Of a stretch of 6,289 nt of DNA, positions 1-5,431 are shown in pieces (positions within the stretch are counted from its first letter, which is position 1; the number at the start of each line of letters is the position of its first letter). Under the pieces are notes generated by a model, which saw nothing but the letters and a program-made list of their open reading frames with translations, did no database searches and was not told the origin of the DNA. The stretch is from Flavobacteriales bacterium. Its GTDB lineage: Bacteria; Bacteroidota; Bacteroidia; NS11-12g; UBA955. The stretch is from NCBI GenBank assembly GCA_947464515.1, contig CANHXF010000108.1:1-6289 (forward strand), in the 5' to 3' direction. The position numbers were made by a program, and so were the translations under genes.

Positions 1-2
1 AC

Positions 3-806
3 GGAATGTTGGTGCCCAAGCGGACAGAGACCAATATTCGGTATTATGAGGAAGACGATCTCAAATACATGATGAATATTGCGATTCTAAATGCCAATGG
101 TATAAAGATTAGTAGAATTGCACAGATGGATAGGGATGAGGTTCAGCGAAAAACCCTAAGTATTTCTGAAAACAATTCTGGACAGCAATCCCAAATTTCA
201 ACCCTTACATCCGCAATGTTTGATTTTGATGAAAGAGAGTTCAATAAAACTCTGTCAATCAATATTTTACAGTTGGGGATGGAGCAAACCACAACCCAAA
301 TCATTTTCCCATTTTTGCAGCATTTGGGCGTAATGTGGCTGAGTGGTACAATTCATATAGCTCACGAACATTTTATTACCAACTTAATTAAGCAGCGCAT
401 ATTTGTTGCAATTGATCAACTCAATATTATTCCAAATGCCAATGCGAAGAAATTTTTGTTGTTTTTGCCGAATGGTGAAAATCACGAGTTGAGTTTGCTC
501 CTCGCATCGTATTTGTTGCGTGCAAATGGTAAAAATGTTATTTACTTGGGTACTTCAACACCATTAGAAGATTTGAATAAAATTCATAAACTGCATAATC
601 CGGATTATGTTTTTTGTGCTTTGACCAATCCAAATTCAAGTATGCCAGTACAAGTGTATTTGAATACGCTTTCTCGTAGTTGGCCCAATACTCAGATTTT
701 AGTTACCGGTTCTCAAGTTGTGAAGCGCCGTGATTTGAAAATACCCGAGAATTGCAGAGTGATATCGGATCCTACAAGTTTCCTGCATTTTCTGGAAACC
801 AATTAA
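3..806 (+). CDS. MerR-family regulator with C-terminal cobalamin-binding domain (CarH/LitR-like), 5' partial
   Basis: The reading frame is open from base 3, and the first residues (G-M-L-V-P-K-R-T-E-T-N-I-R-Y-Y) match the second half of a MerR winged helix-turn-helix. About 45 N-terminal residues therefore lie outside the window, and the ATG at 6 is probably an internal methionine. Numbering from that Met, residues 1-45 are the rest of the DNA-binding domain. Residues 75-140 are the helical cobalamin cap, carrying the W-x9-E-H signature (W111, E121, H122). Residues 148-266 are a Rossmann-like B12-binding domain with an E-x-H motif (E158, H160); this His would be the lower axial cobalt ligand. 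In this family adenosylcobalamin holds the repressor on DNA and light releases it, often at carotenoid genes; no such gene is visible here. The last residue of the usual (D/E)xHxxG motif is Ser instead of Gly. The gene ends 7 bp from a convergent gene, with no hairpin terminator between. Family assignment is firm; light sensing is inferred. Confidence 0.9.
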   Translation, partial: GMLVPKRTETNIRYYEEDDLKYMMNIAILNANGIKISRIAQMDRDEVQRKTLSISENNSGQQSQISTLTSAMFDFDEREFNKTLSINILQLGMEQTTTQIIFPFLQHLGVMWLSGTIHIAHEHFITNLIKQRIFVAIDQLNIIPNANAKKFLLFLPNGENHELSLLLASYLLRANGKNVIYLGTSTPLEDLNKIHKLHNPDYVFCALTNPNSSMPVQVYLNTLSRSWPNTQILVTGSQVVKRRDLKIPENCRVISDPTSFLHFLETN

Positions 807-813
807 TTTAGCC

Positions 814-1857
814 TTAACCAATTTCTTGGATTCTTGAAATGTCTACCTCTTCGTTTAGGGGTGTGTTGTAAGTAATGAAATCTGCCATCATGGGAGAAAG
901 CCAACTGCATAATGCGCTTCCTTTTGCTCCGAGACCGTTATAAATACTTAAATTTTTATAGGTTTTATGTCGACCCAAGTAAGGCCGTCTGTTCTGTACA
1001 GTGGGCCGCACCGCACGTTGATGCTTGATCAGTGTAACCAATTTGCCTGTAATGAGCTCGGCGCGTTCGAGCAGGAATTTGGCATCCATGGGGTCAGCAA
1101 CTTCCGAAATCGACTTTTTATGAAAAGTGCTACCCAGGAGAAAGACGTCTTTTTGTTGGGTAGGTACGATCCATTGCTTCTGTTTGATGATTTTATCATT
1201 CGATAAACCCTCAATTTTCACAGTGAGGATGTCGCCGCCGGTAGGATCGAAAAAGAGATAATTAAACCAAGGGTTTTGCATGATGCCAATTCCCTCGCAG
1301 AATATGACTTCATCAAATTCAAGTCCATGATAATCGACTTTGCCAGATTCTTGGAATATCAAATCCGCATGTAAAAATTGCTCATTTCTAAACCAATTTT
1401 TTTTCGTCAGTTCGATTTCGGTGGCATGTAAAAATTGTAAGACATCTAAACGACCACAGTTGTTGACAATAGTATTGTCGCCGTTGGGTGTCAATAGGTC
1501 TGTCATTTCGGTCGCTGCGCCGCGTTTCCTCCATTCATATTTTTCATTGTCGTTGGCATGAATTTGCAACATTGGGTATTCAAAAACGAATTTGGCTCCT
1601 AAAAGTGATTCGAAATTGCGATAATATTCAAAAACGGCCGGGAAAATTTCTTGGTATTGCCAGGTTTTCTTTACGCCTTTGGGCACAACCGGGTTGATTA
1701 TTCCCGCAGCAACGCGTGAACTAGAGTTCGGTGCAAGATTGTCGATCACTTGAACAAGGTGCCCACGCTGGATCAATTCCAACGCCAATGTGCTGCCAGC
1801 CAAGCCAGAGCCTATAATCAATATGTGTTTTGGCTTGTTACCCACGTGCTTTTGCAA
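814..1857 (-). CDS. FAD-dependent oxidoreductase, DAO (D-amino-acid oxidase/glycine oxidase) superfamily
   Basis: This is a complete gene of 347 residues from the proposed start. Residues 11-40 form the FAD-binding beta-alpha-beta unit, with GSGLAG at 16-21 and an acidic residue (D39) at the end of strand 2. The S-S-R-V-A-A-G-I-I-N-P stretch (46-56) is typical of DAO proteins. Near the C-terminus, R-A-V-R-P-T (281-286), R-R-P-Y-L-G (290-295) and Y-N-G-L-G-A-K-G (306-313) match the conserved substrate and flavin-contacting end of the fold. It is probably a soluble cytoplasmic oxidase of an amine or amino acid; the substrate cannot be read from the sequence. No ATG exists in frame near the N-terminus. 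The candidates are TTG at 1857 (used here) and GTG at 1845, which would start five residues later and still keep the whole FAD motif. The frame stays open upstream to 1914 without an ATG. It is divergent from the secreted beta-barrel gene at 1879. Confidence 0.85.
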   Translation of the reverse strand: MQKHVGNKPKHILIIGSGLAGSTLALELIQRGHLVQVIDNLAPNSSSRVAAGIINPVVPKGVKKTWQYQEIFPAVFEYYRNFESLLGAKFVFEYPMLQIHANDNEKYEWRKRGAATEMTDLLTPNGDNTIVNNCGRLDVLQFLHATEIELTKKNWFRNEQFLHADLIFQESGKVDYHGLEFDEVIFCEGIGIMQNPWFNYLFFDPTGGDILTVKIEGLSNDKIIKQKQWIVPTQQKDVFLLGSTFHKKSISEVADPMDAKFLLERAELITGKLVTLIKHQRAVRPTVQNRRPYLGRHKTYKNLSIYNGLGAKGSALCSWLSPMMADFITYNTPLNEEVDISRIQEIG

Positions 1858-1878
1858 TAAATTGCTGCAAATTACAAC

Positions 1879-2532
1879 ATGAGACGGAAAGCAGGGATTC
1901 GATTGATCGGTACTTTAACATTTTTTGCTGCGAGCTCTTTACAGGGTCAGGGTGGACAAGAAAAAGCACACAGTTTTTATGGTCGACCAATGATGGGCAT
2001 TTTGGCCTCTCAAATTGATGGAGATCAAGCCAGTGGATACAATAAATTTGGATATCAAGTAGGAATGGCAACGGGGTATAGGTTGTCTGAGAATAAGAAA
2101 TTGGATGCAATTGAAATGCAATTTTGTATGGTTCAGCGGGGTAGCCGTCGTGCATTTGATCCATTAACGATGGTAAATGCTTTTCACATCAAGGCCCGAC
2201 AGATTGAGTTGCAGGTGGCGGGAATTAGAAAGGTGAGTGCGGGAAGGTTAGGCCAGATTGATTTTTTGGGTGGTATTCGGTTCACGCGATTGTTGAAAAT
2301 TGAAGAAAGTGAAGGTTATAATCCCGGCATTGCGAGTGATTTTGCCCAAAATGGATTGATTTTGCAATTTGCTGTAGGTTCCCAAGTTTCTCAATCGTTG
2401 GATTTAAGATTGAATTGGGATTATAGTATCATGTCGGCATTGTCTCAATCCACCTCATATAATCTATTTTACCCAACTGGGGTTTATCACAACGGAGTAG
2501 GTCTCACCGCTTTGATACGGTTTGATAATTGA
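1879..2532 (+). CDS. Secreted outer-membrane beta-barrel protein (PorT-like family)
   Basis: The protein has 217 residues. Residues 1-24 look like a Sec signal peptide: M-R-R-K start, hydrophobic run I-G-T-L-T-F-F-A-A, and probable cleavage near S-L-Q-G-Q. The mature part begins with an A-S-Q-I-D-G-D-x-x-S-G-Y-N-K motif (43-56), followed by alternating polar and hydrophobic strands such as the G-Y-Q-V-G-M-A-T-G segment and M-Q-F-C-M-V-Q-R-G-S-R at 80-90. This pattern is characteristic of the Bacteroidota 'outer membrane beta-barrel / PorT-like' group, usually about 200-250 residues, so length is normal. The family sits in the outer membrane; individual functions are mostly unknown, and this one need not belong to gliding or type IX secretion. 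The ATG gives the signal peptide directly. No Shine-Dalgarno is evident. The start lies only 21 bp from the divergent oxidoreductase start, so its promoter must lie inside that gene. Transcription should end at the hairpin at 2563-2594. Confidence 0.8.
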   Translation: MRRKAGIRLIGTLTFFAASSLQGQGGQEKAHSFYGRPMMGILASQIDGDQASGYNKFGYQVGMATGYRLSENKKLDAIEMQFCMVQRGSRRAFDPLTMVNAFHIKARQIELQVAGIRKVSAGRLGQIDFLGGIRFTRLLKIEESEGYNPGIASDFAQNGLILQFAVGSQVSQSLDLRLNWDYSIMSALSQSTSYNLFYPTGVYHNGVGLTALIRFDN

Positions 2533-2562
2533 TTGGAATTCTGAATTTGTGTGGTGAATAAA

Positions 2563-2594
2563 TAAAAAAAGCCCAACGAGTTGGGCTTTTTTTA
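2563..2594. terminator. Bidirectional intrinsic terminator
   Basis: This is a perfect inverted repeat: an A-rich arm plus GCCCAA (2571-2576), loop CGAG (2577-2580), TTGGGC (2581-2586) and a T-run (2587-2593). The core stem is 6 bp, extended to 14 bp by seven A:T pairs and an outer T:A pair. A run of seven T follows the hairpin on either strand. It lies between the convergent beta-barrel gene and rplS and can end transcription of both. Confidence 0.93.
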
Positions 2595-2611
2595 AACATA
2601 AATATTTTGTC

Positions 2612-2962
2612 TTATCGCGTACGAAGCTCTTTAATACGAGCAGCTTTACCGATTTGAGTACGTAGATAGAAGATACGGGCGCGACGAACACGACCTTTTC
2701 TATTCACTTCGATCTTATCGATGAAAGGAGAGTGAAGTGGGAAGATACGCTCTACGCCAATTCCGTTAGAAATTTTGCGTACAGTGAAAGTTTCATCAAT
2801 TCCTCCGTTGCGACGTTGGAGAACATCACCTTGGAATAACTGAATACGCTCTTTGGCGCCTTCTTTAATTTTATAGTGAACAGTGATACGATCACCAGCC
2901 TTGAAAGCGGGTAAGTCTGTTCTCAAATACTCAGATGCGATGCTATTAACGATTGAATTCAT
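2612..2962 (-). CDS. rplS: Large ribosomal subunit protein bL19
   Basis: A 116-residue protein that matches bL19 along its whole length. Visible landmarks are F-K-A-G-D-R-I-T-V (20-28), E-G-A-K-E-R-I-Q-L-F-Q-G (34-45), the F-T-V-R-K-I-S-N-G-I-G-V-E-R-I-F-P-L segment (59-76), H-S-P (77-79), R-V-R-R-A-R (91-96) and G-K-A-A-R-I-K-E (105-112). bL19 sits at the 30S-50S interface near an intersubunit bridge. Its usual length is about 115-120 residues, which supports the ATG at 2962. The frame stays open to 3028, but those extra 22 codons would cover the promoter and are not family-like. An AGGA (complement of 2972-2975) lies 9 nt before the ATG, a plausible Shine-Dalgarno. In many bacteria rplS follows rpsP-rimM-trmD; here it stands alone with its own promoter and terminator. 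Confidence 0.97.
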   Translation of the reverse strand: MNSIVNSIASEYLRTDLPAFKAGDRITVHYKIKEGAKERIQLFQGDVLQRRNGGIDETFTVRKISNGIGVERIFPLHSPFIDKIEVNRKGRVRRARIFYLRTQIGKAARIKELRTR

Positions 2963-2985
2963 GGGTTTTAATCCTAATTGGGCTG

Positions 2986-3016
2986 CAAAAATACGAATTA
3001 TTTCTTTTGATACAAT
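2986..3016 (-). promoter_or_regulatory. Bacteroidota-type sigma-A promoter of rplS
   Basis: Read on the - strand, the -7 box is TATTTTTG (complement of 2986-2993), an exact match to TAnnTTTG. The -33 box is ATTG (complement of 3013-3016), three of four bases of TTTG. The spacer is 19 nt, the standard distance for this phylum. Transcription should start near 2979-2981, giving a leader of about 18 nt before the rplS ATG, with the AGGA motif inside it. This is the only consensus-quality promoter found in the window. Confidence 0.8.
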
Positions 3017-3049
3017 GAATTTCTGCAAATTTCCCCGTCAAACAGGAAT

Positions 3050-3078
3050 TTTAACAATGTGGAATAACTTGTGTTAAA
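3050..3078. repeat. Inverted repeat TTTAACA-N15-TGTTAAA in the rplS/sigma intergenic region
   Basis: Two 7-bp arms, TTTAACA (3050-3056) and TGTTAAA (3072-3078), are perfect inverted complements separated by 15 nt. It lies upstream of the rplS -33 box and about 87 bp before the sigma-factor ATG. The 22-nt centre-to-centre distance (about two helical turns) would suit a dimeric DNA-binding protein or a pair of sites. The arms are AT-rich and short, so chance occurrence is quite possible. No consensus-level promoter for the sigma gene was found nearby. Confidence 0.3.
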
Positions 3079-3164
3079 CTTTTCGGCCATTGTCTATGTC
3101 TTGTCATTGAATTTTATCTACTTCGCACATTGGAAATCATTGTGACATTATTAAGCCATCATCA

Positions 3165-3758
3165 ATGAGTGTAGATACAGCAAATGCAAAAAATATGAGT
3201 GAGACCCAACGTTTACAGAATTTATCGGAAGACGAACTTTCGGTTGAGTTGGTGAGCTCTGGTGTTACTGCATCTTTGTTTGTCGAAATTTTACGTCGCT
3301 ATCAACAACAAATCTATTATCACTGTAGAAATTTATTGTTAAGTCATGATGATGCAGATGACGCCGCCCAAAATACTTTTATCAAGGTTTGGCAAAATGC
3401 CAATCAGTTTAAAGGGGACAGTCGACTTAGGACATGGGTTTATCGCATCGCAACAAACGAATCGATCAATTTGATTCGCAAACGTAAGCCTACGATCGAT
3501 TTTGATGAAGCACAGCCGGAAATGGCGGATATGATCACTGAGGATTTGTATTTGTCTGGCGACGATATTGCTTTAAAGTTGCAGAAAGCCCTTTGTTATT
3601 TGCCATTTAAGCAGAAATTGGTGTTTACGTTGCGGTATTTTGAGGACTTGAGTTATGCAGAAATTGCAGTGTTGACATCTACGTCTGAGGGGGCATTGAA
3701 AGCTTCATATCACCACGCGGTGAAGAAATTAGAAATTTATTTAAGTGTACTGCGTTAA
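3165..3758 (+). CDS. RNA polymerase sigma factor, ECF (sigma-70 group 4) family
   Basis: This is a 197-residue ECF sigma factor. Region 2 spans about 38-108: F-V-E-I-L-R-R-Y-Q-Q-Q-I-Y (39-51), the core-binding D-A-D-D-A-A-Q-N-T-F-I-K-V-W (63-76) and the -10 recognition part F-K-G-D-S-R-L-R-T-W-V-Y-R-I-A (82-96). Region 4 spans about 138-193: L-P-F-K-Q-K-L-V-F-T-L-R-Y-F-E (146-160), then the helix-turn-helix Y-A-E-I-A-V-L-T-S-T-S-E-G-A-L-K-A-S-Y (164-182). Region 3 is absent, as expected. The N-terminus is 10-20 residues longer than many relatives; the ATG at 3195 (Met11) is an alternative start. It opens an apparent operon: the putative anti-sigma gene starts 45 bp after its stop with no terminator between. 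Such factors are normally held inactive by a co-encoded membrane anti-sigma factor. The regulon is unknown. Confidence 0.93.
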   Translation: MSVDTANAKNMSETQRLQNLSEDELSVELVSSGVTASLFVEILRRYQQQIYYHCRNLLLSHDDADDAAQNTFIKVWQNANQFKGDSRLRTWVYRIATNESINLIRKRKPTIDFDEAQPEMADMITEDLYLSGDDIALKLQKALCYLPFKQKLVFTLRYFEDLSYAEIAVLTSTSEGALKASYHHAVKKLEIYLSVLR

Positions 3759-3803
3759 ACCAAATCGGAATTTATACATCTAATCAACAGCACAAGCGAA
3801 ATC

Positions 3804-4883
3804 ATGGACTTAGAAAACGAAAAAATCGGACCTGCATATAACGCGCCGGATTCCTATTTTAAGGAGTCGGAATCCCGTTTGTTGCAGCGATTGGGCATCG
3901 ACATAAATTCTCCGGAAGCTTCGGCTCCCAAGATTGAAGCCATCAAGCCAGTTGAGGTGCATATGAAGGTTGATACTTCAGGCATTCAGAAGCGGGCTAG
4001 GAAACAAGATCCGCTGACATCAAAGTCGGTTGGTGTTGATAAGGATGTCGATGAATTCGGAAAGGTTGAAATCGCACCATTAACTTTTACAACGAATGAA
4101 AATCCGGAGTGGGTTAATTTCTCTGCCATTTCTGAAGAGACTACTGGTTTGGGTGATTCGTTAAATATTACCAAAGTAACCTACGGAGATTTGCTGAATC
4201 CGGTAGTTGAATCGGTTCAGATAGAATCAGTTGAGTCCGAAATTGCTAAGACCGAAACAATTGAGGAGGAATTTGTTGTCGAGTCGATTATCGAAGAGGA
4301 ATTAATAACGCCAGAGCCAATTGTCGTACACGAAGTCCCCGAATCTGTGGGATTGGATGAATTAGAGTCGTATATCGCTCCAATCAATGCCCCAAAGGCT
4401 CCAATTGTTGAGGAAGTCGTTGTAGAGGAAGAGCCCCAAACTATCAATCTAGAGGCGCCACCAACTGCTTTTGCGCCCATCGCTGGACGACAGAAAGAAT
4501 CGGCAACCCCAGGTTGGTTGGGTATTGCAGCGTCATTGGCGGCCATTGTTGCTGCGTATTTTATATGGAATGCGATTCAGCCGCCCAAAGTGGAAGAGGC
4601 CATGGCAACAGAATTGCAGCAGGATGAACCCACGCTGATCGAGTCTCCATTGGATGAGCCCATTACGCCGAAGGATACGATTCCCGATGGACTACAATTG
4701 GTTGAGCCCTTGATAATGGGTGAAATGCCCAAATACAAAGAGCCCAATGTTTATACAATCATTGATGCCAAAGAAATGCCGCCACGCACCAAACGAGCCC
4801 TACAGGACTTGGAGGACAATGGATTGGCAACCTTTGATATGGAAGATGAAATGTTTGAAGAATTAGATTTTGAATCGTTATGA
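3804..4883 (+). CDS. Acidic single-pass membrane protein, probable anti-sigma factor
   Basis: This 359-residue protein follows the ECF sigma gene, the usual place for an anti-sigma factor. Residues 14-31 (P-D-S-Y-F-K-E-S-E-S-R-L-L-Q-R-L-G) resemble the short P-x-x-Y-F-x-x-x-E-x-R-L-L helix that starts many Bacteroidota proteins encoded next to ECF sigma factors. A long, very acidic Val/Glu/Pro-rich stretch follows (about 130-225), probably disordered. There is one membrane segment at about 237-256 (G-W-L-G-I-A-A-S-L-A-A-I-V-A-A-Y-F-I-W). R229 and K231 before it predict N-terminus in the cytoplasm, C-terminus in the periplasm. The last 100 residues are again strongly acidic, ending in D/E-rich clusters. 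No cysteine is present, so there is no HxxxCxxC zinc anti-sigma motif. The stop overlaps the next ATG by 4 bp (ATGA), implying coupled translation. The anti-sigma role is inferred from context, topology and the N-terminal helix, not from a recognised full domain. Confidence 0.7.
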   Translation: MDLENEKIGPAYNAPDSYFKESESRLLQRLGIDINSPEASAPKIEAIKPVEVHMKVDTSGIQKRARKQDPLTSKSVGVDKDVDEFGKVEIAPLTFTTNENPEWVNFSAISEETTGLGDSLNITKVTYGDLLNPVVESVQIESVESEIAKTETIEEEFVVESIIEEELITPEPIVVHEVPESVGLDELESYIAPINAPKAPIVEEVVVEEEPQTINLEAPPTAFAPIAGRQKESATPGWLGIAASLAAIVAAYFIWNAIQPPKVEEAMATELQQDEPTLIESPLDEPITPKDTIPDGLQLVEPLIMGEMPKYKEPNVYTIIDAKEMPPRTKRALQDLEDNGLATFDMEDEMFEELDFESL

Positions 4884-5428
4884 AATGCATGAAATATATC
4901 ACCCTGTGCTTGTTGATGTTGTTTGCTGTGAAGGCAACGGCACAAAATGAAGCCAAAAAGGATAGCCTTAGGGCCTCTAAAGTGGAGGAGTTAAGAAAGT
5001 TTCGTGAGACTTTGTTTGTGGAACAACTCACATTAAGTGAAGCGGAGAAAGTGAAATTTTTTCCTATTTACGATGAATATCAGTTGAAATTGCGTGATGC
5101 AAAACACGGTTTTAGAGACAAATGGAACGATAAACGTCCTTCCGAATTGTCTGAAACCGAAGCAGAGCAGTATTTCAAGGATGCTGTCGCCTTGCGCAAA
5201 TTAGAAGTCCAATTGCTCGAAACCTATACCATTAAACTCAAGCCAGTGATTGGTATGAAGCGTGCGGTTCAATTGCCACGTATCGAACGTGAGGTGAAGA
5301 AAGAAATGATCGCAAAGGCTCGTTCAATGCGGAAGAAGAAGAAGCCTGCGGATGGTGGCGTTGAAAATCGTGGGGGTGGGGATAGGCCTCGCCGACGTGC
5401 GCCAGAGGGTGAACCCGTTGGGAATTAA
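4880..5428 (+). CDS. Small secreted helical protein, 'sensor of ECF-type sigma factor' / Spy-CpxP-like
   Basis: The protein has 182 residues. It opens with a clear signal peptide (M-K-C-M-K then I-T-L-C-L-L-M-L-F-A-V; cleavage near A-T-A-Q, 19-22). Met4 (4889) is an equally good start, but the first ATG overlaps the preceding stop. Residues 35-145 are predicted to be charged helices with the pattern F-V-E-Q-L-T-L-S-E-A-E-K-V-K-F-F-P-I-Y-D-E-Y (46-67) and later L-R-K-L-E-V-Q-L-L-E-T-Y (105-116). This layout is shared with the periplasmic proteins named sensors of ECF-type sigma factors in flavobacteria, and loosely with Spy/CpxP, although the LTxxQ motif of the latter is absent. The tail (150-182) is low-complexity and basic, rich in K, R, G and P. 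Its place after a sigma and putative anti-sigma gene supports a periplasmic sensing role. No metal-binding His/Cys cluster is visible; the ligand is unknown. Confidence 0.75.
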   Translation: MKCMKYITLCLLMLFAVKATAQNEAKKDSLRASKVEELRKFRETLFVEQLTLSEAEKVKFFPIYDEYQLKLRDAKHGFRDKWNDKRPSELSETEAEQYFKDAVALRKLEVQLLETYTIKLKPVIGMKRAVQLPRIEREVKKEMIAKARSMRKKKKPADGGVENRGGGDRPRRRAPEGEPVGN

Positions 5429-5431
5429 TCA

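Noticed and set aside
807..813. Terminator between the MerR gene and the convergent oxidoreductase gene
   Set aside because: The gap is 7 bp and neither it nor its flanks form a GC-rich hairpin followed by a T-run.
1868..1874. TAATTTG on the - strand as a -7 box for the oxidoreductase
   Set aside because: It is one base short of TAnnTTTG, has no convincing -33 partner, and would leave almost no leader before the TTG start.
1838..2164. Open frame of 108 codons on the - strand overlapping the beta-barrel gene
   Set aside because: It lies antisense to a gene with a signal peptide and family motifs, its translation resembles no known protein, and it also overlaps the oxidoreductase start.
2963..3028. 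Upstream extension of the rplS frame by 22 codons to an ATG at 3028
   Set aside because: It would put the -7 and -33 promoter boxes inside the coding region, and bL19 proteins normally begin close to the ATG at 2962.
3079..3164. Promoter for the sigma-factor operon
   Set aside because: Only partial matches to TAnnTTTG (such as TATGTCTTG) were seen, without a properly spaced -33 box. The promoter may be of another class, possibly recognised by the sigma factor itself.
4217..4546. Open frame of 109 codons on the - strand, very Ser/Thr-rich
   Set aside because: It is the antisense shadow of the Glu/Val-rich stretch of the putative anti-sigma gene; repeated GAA/GAG/GTT codons read as Ser/Thr/Asn on the other strand.
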